Positions 36,328 through 47,135 of a stretch of DNA of 64,000 nucleotides are shown one piece after another; position 1 is the first letter of the stretch; each line of letters opens with the position of its first letter. The notes beneath the pieces were generated by a model. That model saw only the letters and a list, made by a program, of their open reading frames with translations. It ran no database searches and was not told where the DNA came from. Both the position numbers and the translations under genes were made by a program. This DNA comes from Siphonodentalium dalli (taxonomy: Eukaryota > Mollusca > Scaphopoda > Gadilida > Siphonodentaliidae): the NCBI GenBank assembly GCA_032622095.1, contig CP136065.1, positions 39,993,503-40,057,502 on the forward strand. Reading direction: 5' to 3'.

Positions 36328-36629
36328 TTAAAGTGGTAGTGTACACTAAATCCGACCATTTATAGGACCATCTCCTTTTATACTCAACAAAATATATGCA
36401 ACAAATGAATGAATTTGAGCCATGGATTAGGGAAATATACACTCGTGTGCTCTATGAACGATGCAAAAAACATGGTAATTATAATGACAATGAATAAAGG
36501 CTGAAGTCATAAATTCATAAATGCATTATTCCATGGCTGAAATGCATTCATTTGTTGCATATATTCTGCTGAATATAAAAGGAGATTGTCCCATAAATGG
36601 TCGGATTTTAGTATACAGAACCCATTTAA
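36328..36629. mobile_element. TTAA-flanked MITE, family I
   Basis: 302 bp. The left end contains TTAAAGTGGTAGTGTACACT, then AAATCCGACCATTTATA. The reverse complement of the right end reads TTAAATGGGTTCTGTATACT, then AAAATCCGACCATTTATG. Its right TTAA (36,626-36,629) is also the left TTAA of the next element. Confidence 0.75.
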
Positions 36630-37025
36630 CCCTTTGCACAACAGAGCGGCCCTGTGCCAATGCATTCTCTTATATATGCGAGTCGACCATATGTTGCCTC
36701 GCATATATAAGAGAATGCATTGGCTTAACACATTAAAAATTATAAAATTGTTAAAGAATGAAAGAAAAAATGGTAAAAAGTGTTAAAAAAATAATTTGTT
36801 TAGGCCAATGCATTCTCTTATATATGCGAGGCGACCTATGGTCGACTCGCATATATAAGAGAATGCATTGGCACAGGGCATAACTGTAACTATCACAATG
36901 TGGTCAAGGAGCCGGTTCCAATGATATCCATATTTGTATGGTTCTATTGAGACAGACCGAAGATATTTTAGGCTGTTGAAGCTTTATTTGGCCGGTTTTG
37001 GCCGTTTTGTTGGGTAAAGGGTTAA
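36626..37025. mobile_element. piggyBac-like MITE, family A copy 3
   Basis: TTAACCCTTTGCACAACAGA at the left and TTTGTTGGGTAAAGGGTTAA at the right; 400 bp. Hairpins at 36,657-36,723 and 36,805-36,871, in the same layout as copy 2. It keeps the GGCTTAACACATT empty site for family B. It abuts family I with a single shared TTAA. Confidence 0.88.
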
Positions 37026-37289
37026 AATACACCCAAGTATAATTACATGTATATATCTAAGTGTGTACGCATTGAGTCGAGTGATTGATAGTCGTCAAAA
37101 CGAAAGACCGGGTCCTGGTTTCTTTGGAAAAAAACGTACCAATGCACGGTATTCTTTGTTAGTTTTTGTTGTTGTGATAAAGTAAAAATATAGACCATAA
37201 TTTGTTAGTTTTTTTTAATATAGCAAAATAAAAAAGAGCGTTCGTCTCTCTGCTAGACGAGGCTGAGCGCCATGATGTATATGTCGTCT
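37026..37289. other. No recognisable feature
   Basis: Short AT-rich spacer between two family A copies. Confidence 0.45.
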
Positions 37290-37660
37290 TTAACCCTTTA
37301 CCCAACAAAACGGCCAAAACCGGCCAAATAAAGCTTCAACAGCCTAAAATATCTTCGGTCTGTCTCAATAGAACCATACAAATATGGATATCATTGGAAC
37401 CGGCTCCTTGACCACATTGTGATAGTTACAGTTATGCCCTGTGCCAATGCATTCTCTTATATATGCGAGTCGACCATAGGTCGCCTCGCATATATAAGAG
37501 AATGCATTTTTACCATTTTTTCTTACATTCTTTAACAATTTTAGAATTTTGAATGTGTTAAGCCAATGCATTCTCTTATATATGCGAGGCGACCTATGGT
37601 CGACTCGCCTATATAAGAGAATGCATTGGCACAGGGCCCTTCTGTTGGGTAAAGGGTTAA
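37290..37660. mobile_element. piggyBac-like MITE, family A copy 4 (internal deletion)
   Basis: Inverted relative to copy 2. TTAACCCTTTACCCAACA at the left, CTGTTGGGTAAAGGGTTAA at the right. Hairpin 1 (37,444-37,508) has lost its last bases and runs straight into the TTTTTACC spacer, so the poly-A part of the spacer is deleted. Hairpin 2 (37,563-37,629) is intact. GTGTTAAGCCAATGC at 37,555-37,569 is a further empty site for family B. Confidence 0.86.
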
Positions 37661-39632
37661 CTCGGATCTCCCCAGTTCAGCCACATTGTATGCGAATGAA
37701 CTCAATGAAGCTGCATGACTATGTTCATTCAAAGAGACAAGCATGGGTTGAAATCGAAGTCTATTGTTCTTGATCAATCATCAAGGTACCTCTAAAAACA
37801 TCGATGTTATTTGGAAGGAGGGATAATAGATAGGTCAATCAATGCATTAAATTCCGATATGCAGGCTTTAGATACTCTGAGTTTTTAAGCTGTTTTTATA
37901 TTTTTCTCACATACCTTACTTTAAATTCGCGCAGTACTAAATTTAGCTCAGTTTTGAATTCGCACACTTTGAATTCGGGCACCTAGCTGCGCGATTTCAA
38001 AATTGTCAACACAATTTTCGTAAAAGTCTTGGAATTATATGGAGCATATGACGGTGGACGTTTATATGCTCCAAATAATTATTCTGGTATTGAAATAGTT
38101 ATTTATCATTCAATTGATCTCGAAAGAAGTAAAAGCCACAACCACGTATAGGCAGCTGTCACGGTGTCAGTACTCAAGATTTGGGGATAAAGAGACATAC
38201 TGCATGTCGTGCCCATTAAGCCTGGAACATGTCCAGTCTATTTCTGACAATTAGTGCAACATGTTATTATGATTTGTCAATATACGTGTCGTATATATGA
38301 GTAATTATGTTGATAGTGGTCATCCGCATGTAAATGTTGGTCTATAAGCAGTCTAATTTTATATTCGATCTAACCTTTCGTAACGTTTGTAACTGATCAA
38401 CACAGTCCCCATGTTTCCCTGCGATTTGGTAGAAACACACGAGTCGTCATTTTTCGCTCACAATCGCTCTTTATTTATACCTTATCAAGTATATAGTAAC
38501 AACTAACGCTCTTTATTGTGTTCGTGTTCCCCCGGCTTATTCGATCCGTATTAACTATTTCGCTCGATGTATTGTGATCCGTGAAACAGGACAAGGATGG
38601 ATACAGCGATTATTGGAATGGACTCCAGATTGCCGTGGTGCTTTAAAACTAGTAGGCCTAATAGCCCCGCATGGGGAACAAAATAGTTTGCAAAACACAT
38701 GAAATAATTGAGATAATCATACATCGAGGTTAAATGCCTTCAGTCTAACGAGTTAAGGGGACCATAGGTAAACATTAACGACTAACATCGCGTAAAACAA
38801 CCGGGCTTATTTACAGATTGTACCTGAGTGATATGTTGCAGCTCTTCCCTATATATAACAGTTTCACAACTACTGTACATGTACCAAAGCATAAAGAGCG
38901 CCCGCCTCCATGTTACTTTACTACGCGACATCAGACGGATCATCGGTACTATACTGCATCGGGTATCGTGATAAAGACACTGACTTTTGCGGCGTCTTTC
39001 AAAATCGGACTTCCTCCATGAAGCTGGAACCCCAAATTCTGCATGTGCAATTAATCAATTTTACCACAACCATTGCTCAATAGATTTTTCGGACGTATTT
39101 TTCCATTATGTTTTAAATGTATAATGGAGTGCTCTAATATCAATTTGGATAGTGCTCTGAAAAAAACAATTGCAGGAAACATTGTTCCCATCATGCACTG
39201 ATTTATTTATAGGGAATGACAAATACTCACAATCATCATACTGAATCGTCATAAAACCAACATCAGACTTCTGGGTGCAGTTATACACACAATAGCCTGT
39301 CTGCACAATTAAGAACAATTGAATATGGGTAATCCATTATATGCATGACATGTGATGTCTTTAAGCAATACGTATTATACAAGGGCTTCCATGGGTTCAG
39401 TTTGTAAGGAGCATGGCGCATATTCGCATAAGGTAAACATAAGCCGTCCATCGATGACGAAGCTGACTCGATAAGCAAGGACTTCTGATCCACGCATAGT
39501 GAGAGCAAACTGATTCGTATATTTGGTTTTTAGGGACTTTTCCGGTGGTAGGTGATTTCTATGTGCAGTGGAGTGTTTTCCCGATGAAATTAACCATCGC
39601 GGTCTTTCCTCCCCTGTAAAACTGACAACGCC
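37661..39632. other. No recognisable gene
   Basis: AT-rich. A possible short minus-strand exon (39,231-39,300) has a GTGAGT donor but is too small to support. Nothing else seen. Confidence 0.45.
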
Positions 39633-39686
39633 GTGATATGGTCTATATCGTCTGAAATGGCCACCAAACCCAATAAACCAAACAAA
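39633..39686. repeat. 54-bp direct repeat, left copy
   Basis: Identical to 43,514-43,567 over 54 bases, beginning GTGATATGGTCTATATCGTC and ending AAACCAAACAAA. It brackets the Helitron, foldback and SINE region. Confidence 0.85.
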
Positions 39687-39845
39687 TGTTTATTGTTCAC
39701 TTCCATCAAATTTGGAGAGCATTATACAAAAGAAAAATGTACATATATAAGTATGCATGACAATATGTGAACAGAAAACAACTTGTGTGCACAGAACACT
39801 ATTGAATTAGACATTGTAAGACACGTACAATTATATAGTAAGTTA

Positions 39846-42603
39846 TCTATATCTATATTTGCGAATGTCTGTCTGTCTGTCTGTCTGTCTGTGTTCTATA
39901 GAAATTCACAGGGGACCATCTAGATGATGCCAAAGGGATCTACTAGGAGTAGCTTTTTACGAGAAAGATAATGGTCGGGGTTAGAATTTTCTAAAGTGAC
40001 GCCGTTGTTGTCAGGGGCAGAAAATGGGGAGGGGCAGAAAAAAAAATTGTCGCCGATTGCCACCAAACTTATATATAATCATCCCCATAATATGATGAAT
40101 CTAATGGCGTGGTTTAAATATGGCAAAAGTAGCGCCGTTCGCGTCAGGGGTGCCCGGAAGGGGGGGGGGGCATATTTTTTTTCTGTCGCCGATTGCCACG
40201 AAGCTTACATATAATCATCCCCATGATATGAAGAATCCAACGGTGTGGTTTAAATATGTCAAAAGTTGCGTCGTTTGAGTCAGGGATGAACGGAAGGGGA
40301 GAGGGGCACCAAAATTGATAAAATTAATTTTAGCGCCGATTTCCACCAAATTGATATATATTCTTCTTCATGATACAAGGAATCTAACTGTTCGATTTAA
40401 CAACGCCAAATTGTTGTTTTTGAATGCGAGATTGGGAGGGGGTGGGCACTAAATTTGATAATACAAGTAAGTCGCCGATTGCCACCACACTTATACAAAA
40501 TCATCCCCATGGTATGAGGAGTCTAATGCTGTGGCTTTTATCTGTCAAATGTGGCCTCATTCGAGTCAGGGTTGCATTGAAAGGGACAGGGGCACCAAAA
40601 TTGATGCACAATTTATTTTAGCGCCAATTTCCGCCAAATTGACACACGTTCTTATCCATGATACGAGGAATCTAATCGTGATTTAAAGACGCCATAGTGG
40701 TGCTGTTTGGGTGAGAGATGGAGAGGGGAGGGATTGGCACCAAATTTGATAAAATAATTGTTTAGTCGCCGATTATCACCAAACTTATAAACAATCATCT
40801 CCATGATATCAGGAGTGTAATCGTGTGGTTTAAGGATGTCACAAGTGGGGCCATTCGAGTCAGTGGTGTATAGAGATGAGAGGGACACAAAAATTTATAT
40901 CTATATTTTTAGTGCCGATTTCCACCAGATTGATACATATTCTTCTCCGTGATACGAGGAATCTTATCGTGTGGTTTAGATACACCAAATTGGTGCCCTA
41001 TGGGCGAGATATATGGGCACCTTAAATTTGATACGAATTTTATACTCGCCAATTTTCACCAATTTCATATATATGCATCTCTAATCTCTAATGAGTCTTA
41101 GTGTGTGCAGCTTGAGTCCGAAATAAGGATAGTACCAATTACCATCAAATTCAGACACGTTCTTCTCAAATGATACAAGAAATAAAATCGTGCTGTCTTT
41201 TTGTCTATCTGTGTGCGTTCTATATATAACTTCACGCTGTACAATCGAGATGGCACCAAGGCGTTCTAAGAGGGGTAACTTTTTACAAGGAAGATAATGG
41301 TGCGGGTAAAATTTTTCTAAAATGACGCTGTTGGTGGGAGGGGAAATTAAACAAAATATGGTGAAATTGTTTTGTCGCTGATTTCCACCAAACGAATACA
41401 TAATCACCTTCGCAATATGGCGTTGTTCGAGTCAGCGTTGCATCAACAATTGATTTAATAAACCAAATTCCACCAAATTCATACACATTTTTCTCTAATG
41501 ATATACCATGAATTAAATCACATTTGGTGTCCTTTGCGTCACGGATGGCGAGCGGATATGCACTATCATTGATAAGATTGCTATTCGCCGATATCCACAT
41601 ATAAGTTATATATATACAGTCACAAGGCCATCTCCATATCATGTTAAGTAGTTGGGCGTTCACATTTCACAATCCCGACATATGGTGACCAATATAAGTC
41701 ACTTGAACAATTATATCTTCTTAACTGTCATATTTATATGGAATGGCAATCAAGGCATTCACACAATGAGCTAGCAAAAAGAGCTGATAACTAGAAGAAG
41801 CATATATTTATCATTCTATTGAAGAGATACATATATTCGTGCAAACTGAGACACCTCGAACCGTCAGAGGATTGCATATATATAATAACACAATTTAGTC
41901 TGTTCCATTCAATACAGTTTCCACAAAAAGTTACAATTTGTCAAGAGATATGGAAGGCCTGTTCAAAAATAGTGGTCACAGTGTGCAGTCAAATATAGTT
42001 TCTTCGGAAAATGCAGTTAGTAGCACAAGACTTTTCAGGATCCAACCAATACTGACATCTGAAGGGTTTTAGAACAGACTCATCGACTGACATAAACAAC
42101 TCAAAATCTCGCTCTGTGCCTGGCACATGTAGCTGATATATGTGCGCGGCAACATTTCGTTTAAACTAAGAATATTTAGCCAATATATAGCACCATGAAC
42201 AGAGGAGCACCTGGAAATTTCTTTGAAACATCGGTATCTTCATGGAGATATGATAGCCATGTCTTTGTCCAACCCACTATATTGATTGATACATCTCAAT
42301 ATGTAAAACCCAATTATCACCTTTTATCGAACTAATGTGTTTATGATGTTCATGTATCATATTATAACGTCTAATGTATACGCAGTTGTAAATAAATAAA
42401 TACTTCATTATTGGTGGAACGGATTAATCGCAATAAACAGAATGGTGAGCCACTACTTATATTCCATGACTGTAATAATCATGTTGTGTGATGCTATTTG
42501 AATATACAATTTATGAGAAAATGTATAACACTTTAAGCAAGAGCATTCTCTATTCCCAACACATATCCACAGCATACTGGGCAACGCCGGGTAACCCTGC
42601 TAG
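39846..42603 (+). mobile_element. Non-autonomous Helitron
   Basis: It begins TCTATATCTATATTTGCG, followed by a (GTCT)n run, and is preceded by A. It ends GGCAACGCCGGGTAACCC, then TGCTAG, and is followed by T. A 5' TC, a 3' CTAG preceded by this GC-rich hairpin-forming word, and insertion between A and T are the hallmarks of animal Helitrons. The length is 2,758 bp. No Rep or helicase reading frame is present. The inside (39,930-41,650) is filled with diverged repeats. A second copy of the head, with TGTGTGCGTTCTATATATAA, lies at about 41,210. Confidence 0.82.
39930..41650. repeat. Diverged tandem repeats inside the Helitron
   Basis: Recurrent blocks: GTCGCCGATTGCCACCAAAC, TTATATATAATCATCCCCAT, ATGAGGAATCTAATGGTGTGG-like, GTTTAAATATG, CGAGTCAGGGTTGC and GGAGGGGCACCAAATTTGAT. 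Block spacing is about 140-170 bp, with two alternating versions (CACCAAACTTATA and CACCAAATTGATA). ORFs here are incidental. Confidence 0.75.
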
Positions 42604-42950
42604 TATGTTATATTTGCGTGCGATGGCACTTTCATTGCACTGACGATGCCATGTCACACACATATGGTTATGTTATGAAATTTCAGTGTCCAATATCGTA
42701 AATGTTTTGCAAATGTATCTATATCACATGCGTCCGGTCTAGATGTATGTACCACATTCGTTACAGTATAACTGTTACAGATATACGAAATAGATAAACA
42801 TCTCCTGCGTGTGGTATATATATTCAACTCGTAGTGTTTATATTTGTTACATGAAATTAGACTTGTGTCGCCATATTGTGCGATCATGGACAATGTATAA
42901 TTTTATATACACATGTAATATCACATGGAAATGGCCCATCCATTAATTAA

Positions 42951-43023
42951 TATGTATATATGAGGTTCGGCACAGCAGCAATGTATATAACATTGCTGCT
43001 GTGCCGAACCTCATATATACATA
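42951..43023. repeat. Perfect foldback, about 33-bp arms
   Basis: TATGAGGTTCGGCACAGCAG...AATGT, a 5-base loop ATATA, then the exact reverse complement ending CCTCATATATACATA. The arms are perfect in sequence. Such a palindrome is usually unstable, so it is probably recent. Confidence 0.9.
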
Positions 43024-43102
43024 TATATAAAGAGACCTTAAAATGTGAATATAGTGTCCTAAGTGCGACATCGGAATACAGCGCCATTCGAGCTTCCTTT
43101 TT

Positions 43103-43232
43103 TGGGGTTGCTTCGGTAGCCGTGTGGTATTGACGTCGGACTTTGAGTCGCAAGGCGCGCTCGCCGTCGGGCCGGGGTTCGTATCCCACCCAATCTAAAA
43201 AAAATTGCATTGTCTCAAAAATCAAATTTCCA
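43103..43232 (+). mobile_element. tRNA-derived SINE
   Basis: The head resembles a tRNA gene: an A-box-like TAGCCGTGTGG at 43,117-43,127 and a B box GGTTCGTATCC at 43,176-43,186, followed by CACCCAATCTAAAA and an A-run. It is not a working tRNA: the acceptor stem does not close and no CCA-adjacent pairing is evident. The downstream tail AAATTGCATTGTCTCAAAAA recurs at 59,632-59,682, which shows dispersal. RNA polymerase III would initiate from these boxes. Confidence 0.72.
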
Positions 43233-43513
43233 TTAATTAATAATTTCTTGTCCGATTTTAAATATATATCACATGCGTACATGTGGTCTAGATATATGTA
43301 CCACGATCAGTATAGTGTAACTGTTATACGGAATATATTAATATTTCCTGCGTGTAGTCTATATACTATACAACGTGCAGTGTTATAAATTCAGACTTGT
43401 GTTAATGTGCGATCAAGGATAATGTATCAATTATTATACACAGGTAATGTAATAAACGCATATAATGTCACATGGAAATGGCCCACCCAATAAACTGTTA
43501 AACCAATATAAGA

Positions 43514-43567
43514 GTGATATGGTCTATATCGTCTGAAATGGCCACCAAACCCAATAAACCAAACAAA
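43514..43567. repeat. 54-bp direct repeat, right copy
   Basis: Exact duplicate of 39,633-39,686; see that entry. Confidence 0.85.
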
Positions 43568-44206
43568 ACAATACAATAATTGCTATACATGTATTTACCG
43601 TCAATACATGTATGTTGTATGCATTTGTTTCTCGCGTACATTAGAACCCAGACCATAAACTACAACTCATCCAACCCATCAATTTCCAATAGTTTATGTC
43701 GCGTCTGCACAACACACATAGTATAAAACACTCGCATCTTGCTGCTTACTTTAAGATAGACCATGAATGGAGATATCTGATTTCTTGATTTAGAGAAGTG
43801 TGTAATTGAGACAATTTGATTAAGCTTTATATCATGCTTGAGAAACTCGGGCTTATATTGTAGAAAAACAGATCGATTCTTTGAACAGAAAACGAGACTT
43901 TATGGACAGAAAGCTCCTTTGATCTCCGGGCGTCGGAAGTATGAAGTCGTAAATGGAAGTAACGTTATTCTGATCATCAGCAATCATTGTGTAGAGAGCG
44001 ATTCCAAAAGACTTAAATAATGTCAAATGGAAATATATCAACCCTCTCAAACATGTTTGTCTGGGCCAACTGCTGGTATTGGAGTAAATAATCATGTTCT
44101 GATTACACACATATACATGTATCCAGTAACGCAGAACGGGTTGTATAAATACAATGTATATGGACGCCAATAAATACCACCAATATGTCGAGCAATCGTA
44201 CACACA
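43568..44206. other. No recognisable feature
   Basis: AT-rich; no gene signal seen. Confidence 0.4.
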
Positions 44207-44642
44207 GGTCCCCTGGTGCGACAACCCCACCGTAAGTATTAAAGTGATGTAAAACACTCCGGTAGAGTGATCAAATAGAAATGGAGAATAATATTGCTCA
44301 CAGTAGTTATTTTTACGAAGATTAATCCAAATTGACAACACAATAACCATCATTCAGATATATTAATTAAATGCAATTAATCTCTATAGCTAGCTCATTT
44401 GTGTTTGTTTATCGCCGATAGTTGCGTCCCGAATCGACATGTAAATATTTACAATTGAACGTAGTTCAAAAGATGTTTTATATGGAGTGGTATGGTCGAT
44501 TTCTTTGAAATTTTCGGCGATGTTAGTAGAATGCAAGTTGGCATAACATCTGAGCACTAACTTATAAGTTCCATGCACCCGAACAAGTCCATAATATGTC
44601 TTTAATATATACTCGTGGTGGGGTTGTCGCAGCAGGGGACCC
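44207..44642. mobile_element. TIR element with GGTCCCC ends (family K, complete copy)
   Basis: The left end is GGTCCCCTGGTGCGACAACC and the reverse complement of the right end is GGTCCCCTGCTGCGACAACC, continuing CCCACC in both; body 436 bp. Its core (about 44,241-44,605) is repeated at 48,865-49,245, 50,972-51,350 and 59,474-59,853, all in the same orientation. Those copies lack recognisable GC-rich ends. The core holds TTATCGCCGATAG and ATTTTCGGCGAT. No protein is encoded. Confidence 0.7.
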
Positions 44643-44982
44643 GTGATCGTACCTTATAATTATATTTTATTTCTGCTAATAATATAATTGTTTATTCTTA
44701 CACCATGGTACATGGGTTCATTGTATTACAAAATAAATGCAACTTATAAACAATAAAAATTAAACAACAATTTTAAGAGCACAGTGGATAATCTTTCAAA
44801 TTGAGGGCGTTTAGTGTTCAATTGACTGCATCGAGAAGCATGCCATGTTCAGATTGCCGTAATGTTGCTACCACGAGCTGCACCACATATAGTGAAAACA
44901 CGTTTCACAATAATAATGTTTAGCCGTTGAGTTATCTCGGATATCTGTCCTCAGTTCTACATGACAGTCATTCTATTCTGAT
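44643..44982. other. No recognisable feature
   Basis: AT-rich; nothing seen. Confidence 0.4.
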
Positions 44983-46050
44983 TTATCCACGGCTCACTAT
45001 CACTATTGCCAACATAAAGCCTGCCTAATAATCGTTACGTTTATTGCGTCAAGGTAGCGTTATTAGGTCAACGTAGCTTTATTAGGTTAGTACTACTTTT
45101 ATGACGTAATTTGATATGCAATTTGCGCAGGTAACTAGGTACGTCAACCGGCCTTAATGACGTCATTGTGATTTCAGAACGTTTTTATCGTGTATAATTC
45201 ACAAAAAATAATTCGTAAAATGATATATGTTTTAGCTCTAAAACATCTATAAATCATCAGAACAAGGTCTGCTTAGAATAACTGTAAAAAGGCCAACGAA
45301 CTATTTCGCTCTAAGCTGCACTTCGGTTTTCCCACGCCATGAATGCTAATTAGTTTGCTTGACCTAATAAATGGAATGGCGTCACCGAATTAACGAATGT
45401 AAAACTGCGGGAAATGACAGATTTACCTCACAAAAGGCAAGTTTTTTTGCGATGGATAAATAAAATATGTAGCTAATGTCGCTTAAACTGTTTATATCCG
45501 CTCGGGGGATTTGGCATCTATTGGACTCGGCTAATAGATGCTCAAAATCCCCCTCACGGACACAAAAACAGTTTAAGCGACGACACTAGCTACATATATT
45601 CTATAGTTATCCACCGCTCACTACCTCTATTGCCTACATAAAGCCTGCATAATAAACGTTATGTTTATTGCGTCAATGTAGCTTTATTAGGTCAACCTAG
45701 CTTTATTATGTTAGTTCCACTATCATGACGTAATTATATATGCAAATTGTGCAGGTATCTAGGGACGTCAACCGGCATAAATGACGTCATTGCTATTTGA
45801 GAATGTTTTCTTCGTCCATATTTCAATTAAGGTCGGCTTAGAATAACTGTAAAAAAGCAAACGAACTCTTTCGCTCTAAGCTACACTTCGGTTTTCCGAC
45901 GTAATGAACGAAACACTTAGAAAAGTGACAGAATACCCCCACAAAATGCAAGTTTTACGCGATGGCAGAGCCTCACCCTATAATAGATGCTCAAACCCCC
46001 CTCACGTACATAAACCGTTTAAGCGACGGCACTAGCTACATATTCTATAT
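44983..46050. repeat. Tandem duplication, offset about 620 bp, with a large foldback
   Basis: TTATCCACGGCTCACTATCA at 44,983 recurs as TTATCCACCGCTCACTACCT at about 45,607. Both copies continue with CATAAAGCCTGC, TTTATTAGGTCAAC, GACGTCAACCGGC-like and CTAAGCTRCACTTCGG. Copy 1 contains the foldback 45,465-45,597. In copy 2 only the right arm of that foldback survives. Confidence 0.8.
45465..45597. repeat. Foldback with GTCGCTTAAACTG arms
   Basis: ATATGTAGCTAATGTCGCTT...AAACTG at the left pairs with CAGTTTAAGCGACG...CTAGCTACATAT at the right. Nearer the loop GGGGATTTGGCATCTATT pairs with AATAGATGCTCAAAATCCCC. One or two mismatches per 10 bp. Confidence 0.85.
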
Positions 46051-46919
46051 ATATTATTCTCGGGATATCATCATAGAACGAGCGTCGCACAGCGACCGCA
46101 TTTATCCCGTCGCTAAAACATGACAGCTAGAGAGACACGTTTGCAGTTGTTTACCAAAACTAAGAATAGAACCAAAACAAGATCACGTGCCCGATTGGGT
46201 CAGTTGCTAAATAAAGATTTGATGGATCATGCGGATCGATACACAAATTCCATTGGTGGTATTAACATGCAGTAGTATATGATCATTAATAAGATTTAAT
46301 AAGTCAACATCTGCCTGGTAATTTATTCGCAATGTTACCAAAAACTCTCAGCAGCATCAGGGTAATATATAACCAGGGCGCTGATCGTTCTCAGTAAATC
46401 GGGAGAGCGGAACTATATCGCCGGAGGCACGTGATCAAGTCGTGAGAGGGCCAAGGTCTTTTCGCAAGATTCGAAAATTGGGGAAAGTATGTTTTTGTTT
46501 GAAATTACCCCCCCCATCCCCACCCTCCCCTTTTTTTTGTTTTTTGTTTTGTGATCCTGTGGCATTCGCTTGGCACTGACCAGCAGACATCACTAACCAG
46601 GGGGTCTAGTGTCTCGTTTCAGGTCCGGGTTCCCACGGACTCCGCTTGGTACGTGCGCTCGCGCAACAGTATGGCGATCAGACAGATTCGTAGGTTGGTG
46701 TCACCCTACTCCGTTTCACTCCATGACGTCACCAAAAACGACGTAAAACCTCGTGGCGTTCTGACATTTTTACTGTGCCGCGTTTTTGCTATGTTTATTT
46801 TAGGTGTTGTTTTCGATTATTTGTTTGTCGCCGATATCGCCATTTGTCGGGATTCCCTGTTTCTGTATTTAAAACTGGCATGCTCGTAGTGAGCCTCGAT
46901 TTCCTTTTTTTCTCCCAGG
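46051..46919. promoter_or_regulatory. GC/CpG-richer patch, possible promoter or 5' exon
   Basis: 46,380-46,860 is richer in CpG than the surroundings and contains CATGACGTCACC (CRE-like) at about 46,722. A 112-residue frame (46,551-46,889) has no recognised motif. A pyrimidine tract ending CTCCCAG at 46,919 immediately precedes the small ORF at 46,938. A promoter and non-coding first exon for that ORF is a guess. Confidence 0.25.
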
Positions 46920-46937
46920 TCAAAATACGTCAGAGTT

Positions 46938-47135
46938 ATGACAAAAATAAATCGACCTACATTTTCTCCACCAGAACTCTACATCAAAGAGTCTATAGAC
47001 TCCTTCGGGACCTACATATACTCCTTCATTTGGGTATTTTTACTTATAATTGGGAAGTTTTATCATTTTTGGTTCGTGCGAAGACCTCTTTTTATCGTGC
47101 GGGAAAAGAGAGACATTCAAAACGCGATTTCGTAA
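46938..47135 (+). CDS. Small single-pass membrane protein candidate, 65 residues
   Basis: ATG 18 bases after a strong acceptor (TTTTTTTCTCCCAG). Residues 1-23 are polar (MTKINRPTFSPPELYIKES). About residues 24-48 form an aromatic/aliphatic membrane segment (YIYSFIWVFLLIIGKFYHFW). The tail is basic (V-R-R-P, R-E-K-R-D). The basic tail after the membrane segment suggests a small integral membrane protein with the C-terminus on the cytosolic side. I recognise no family. An acceptor upstream, an open frame and protein-like composition favour a real exon; the small size and lack of a matched donor exon argue caution. Confidence 0.35.
   Translation: MTKINRPTFSPPELYIKESIDSFGTYIYSFIWVFLLIIGKFYHFWFVRRPLFIVREKRDIQNAIS

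Larger units (their letters stand above)
42717..43492. repeat. Direct duplication flanking a foldback and a SINE
   Basis: 42,717-42,945 and 43,264-43,492 are homologous: TATATCACATGCGT, GGTCTAGAT, ATGTACCAC, TCCTGCGTGT, then ATCACATGGAAATGGCCCA. Between them lie the 42,951-43,023 foldback and the SINE. The duplicate pair may be one repeat family or a local duplication later split by insertions. Confidence 0.72.

Noticed and set aside
39231-39300. Minus-strand mini-exon with acceptor GTGCAG and donor GTGAGT, Cys-rich peptide
   Set aside because: Only 70 nt, mediocre acceptor, no partner exon; cannot be told from chance.
43106-43190. Functional tRNA gene
   Set aside because: A and B boxes are present but the acceptor arms do not pair, and an A-rich SINE tail follows; read as a SINE head.
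43853-44353. 166-codon minus-strand ORF, longest in the window
   Set aside because: It runs through the family K repeat, shows no domain, and the homologous copies do not preserve the frame.
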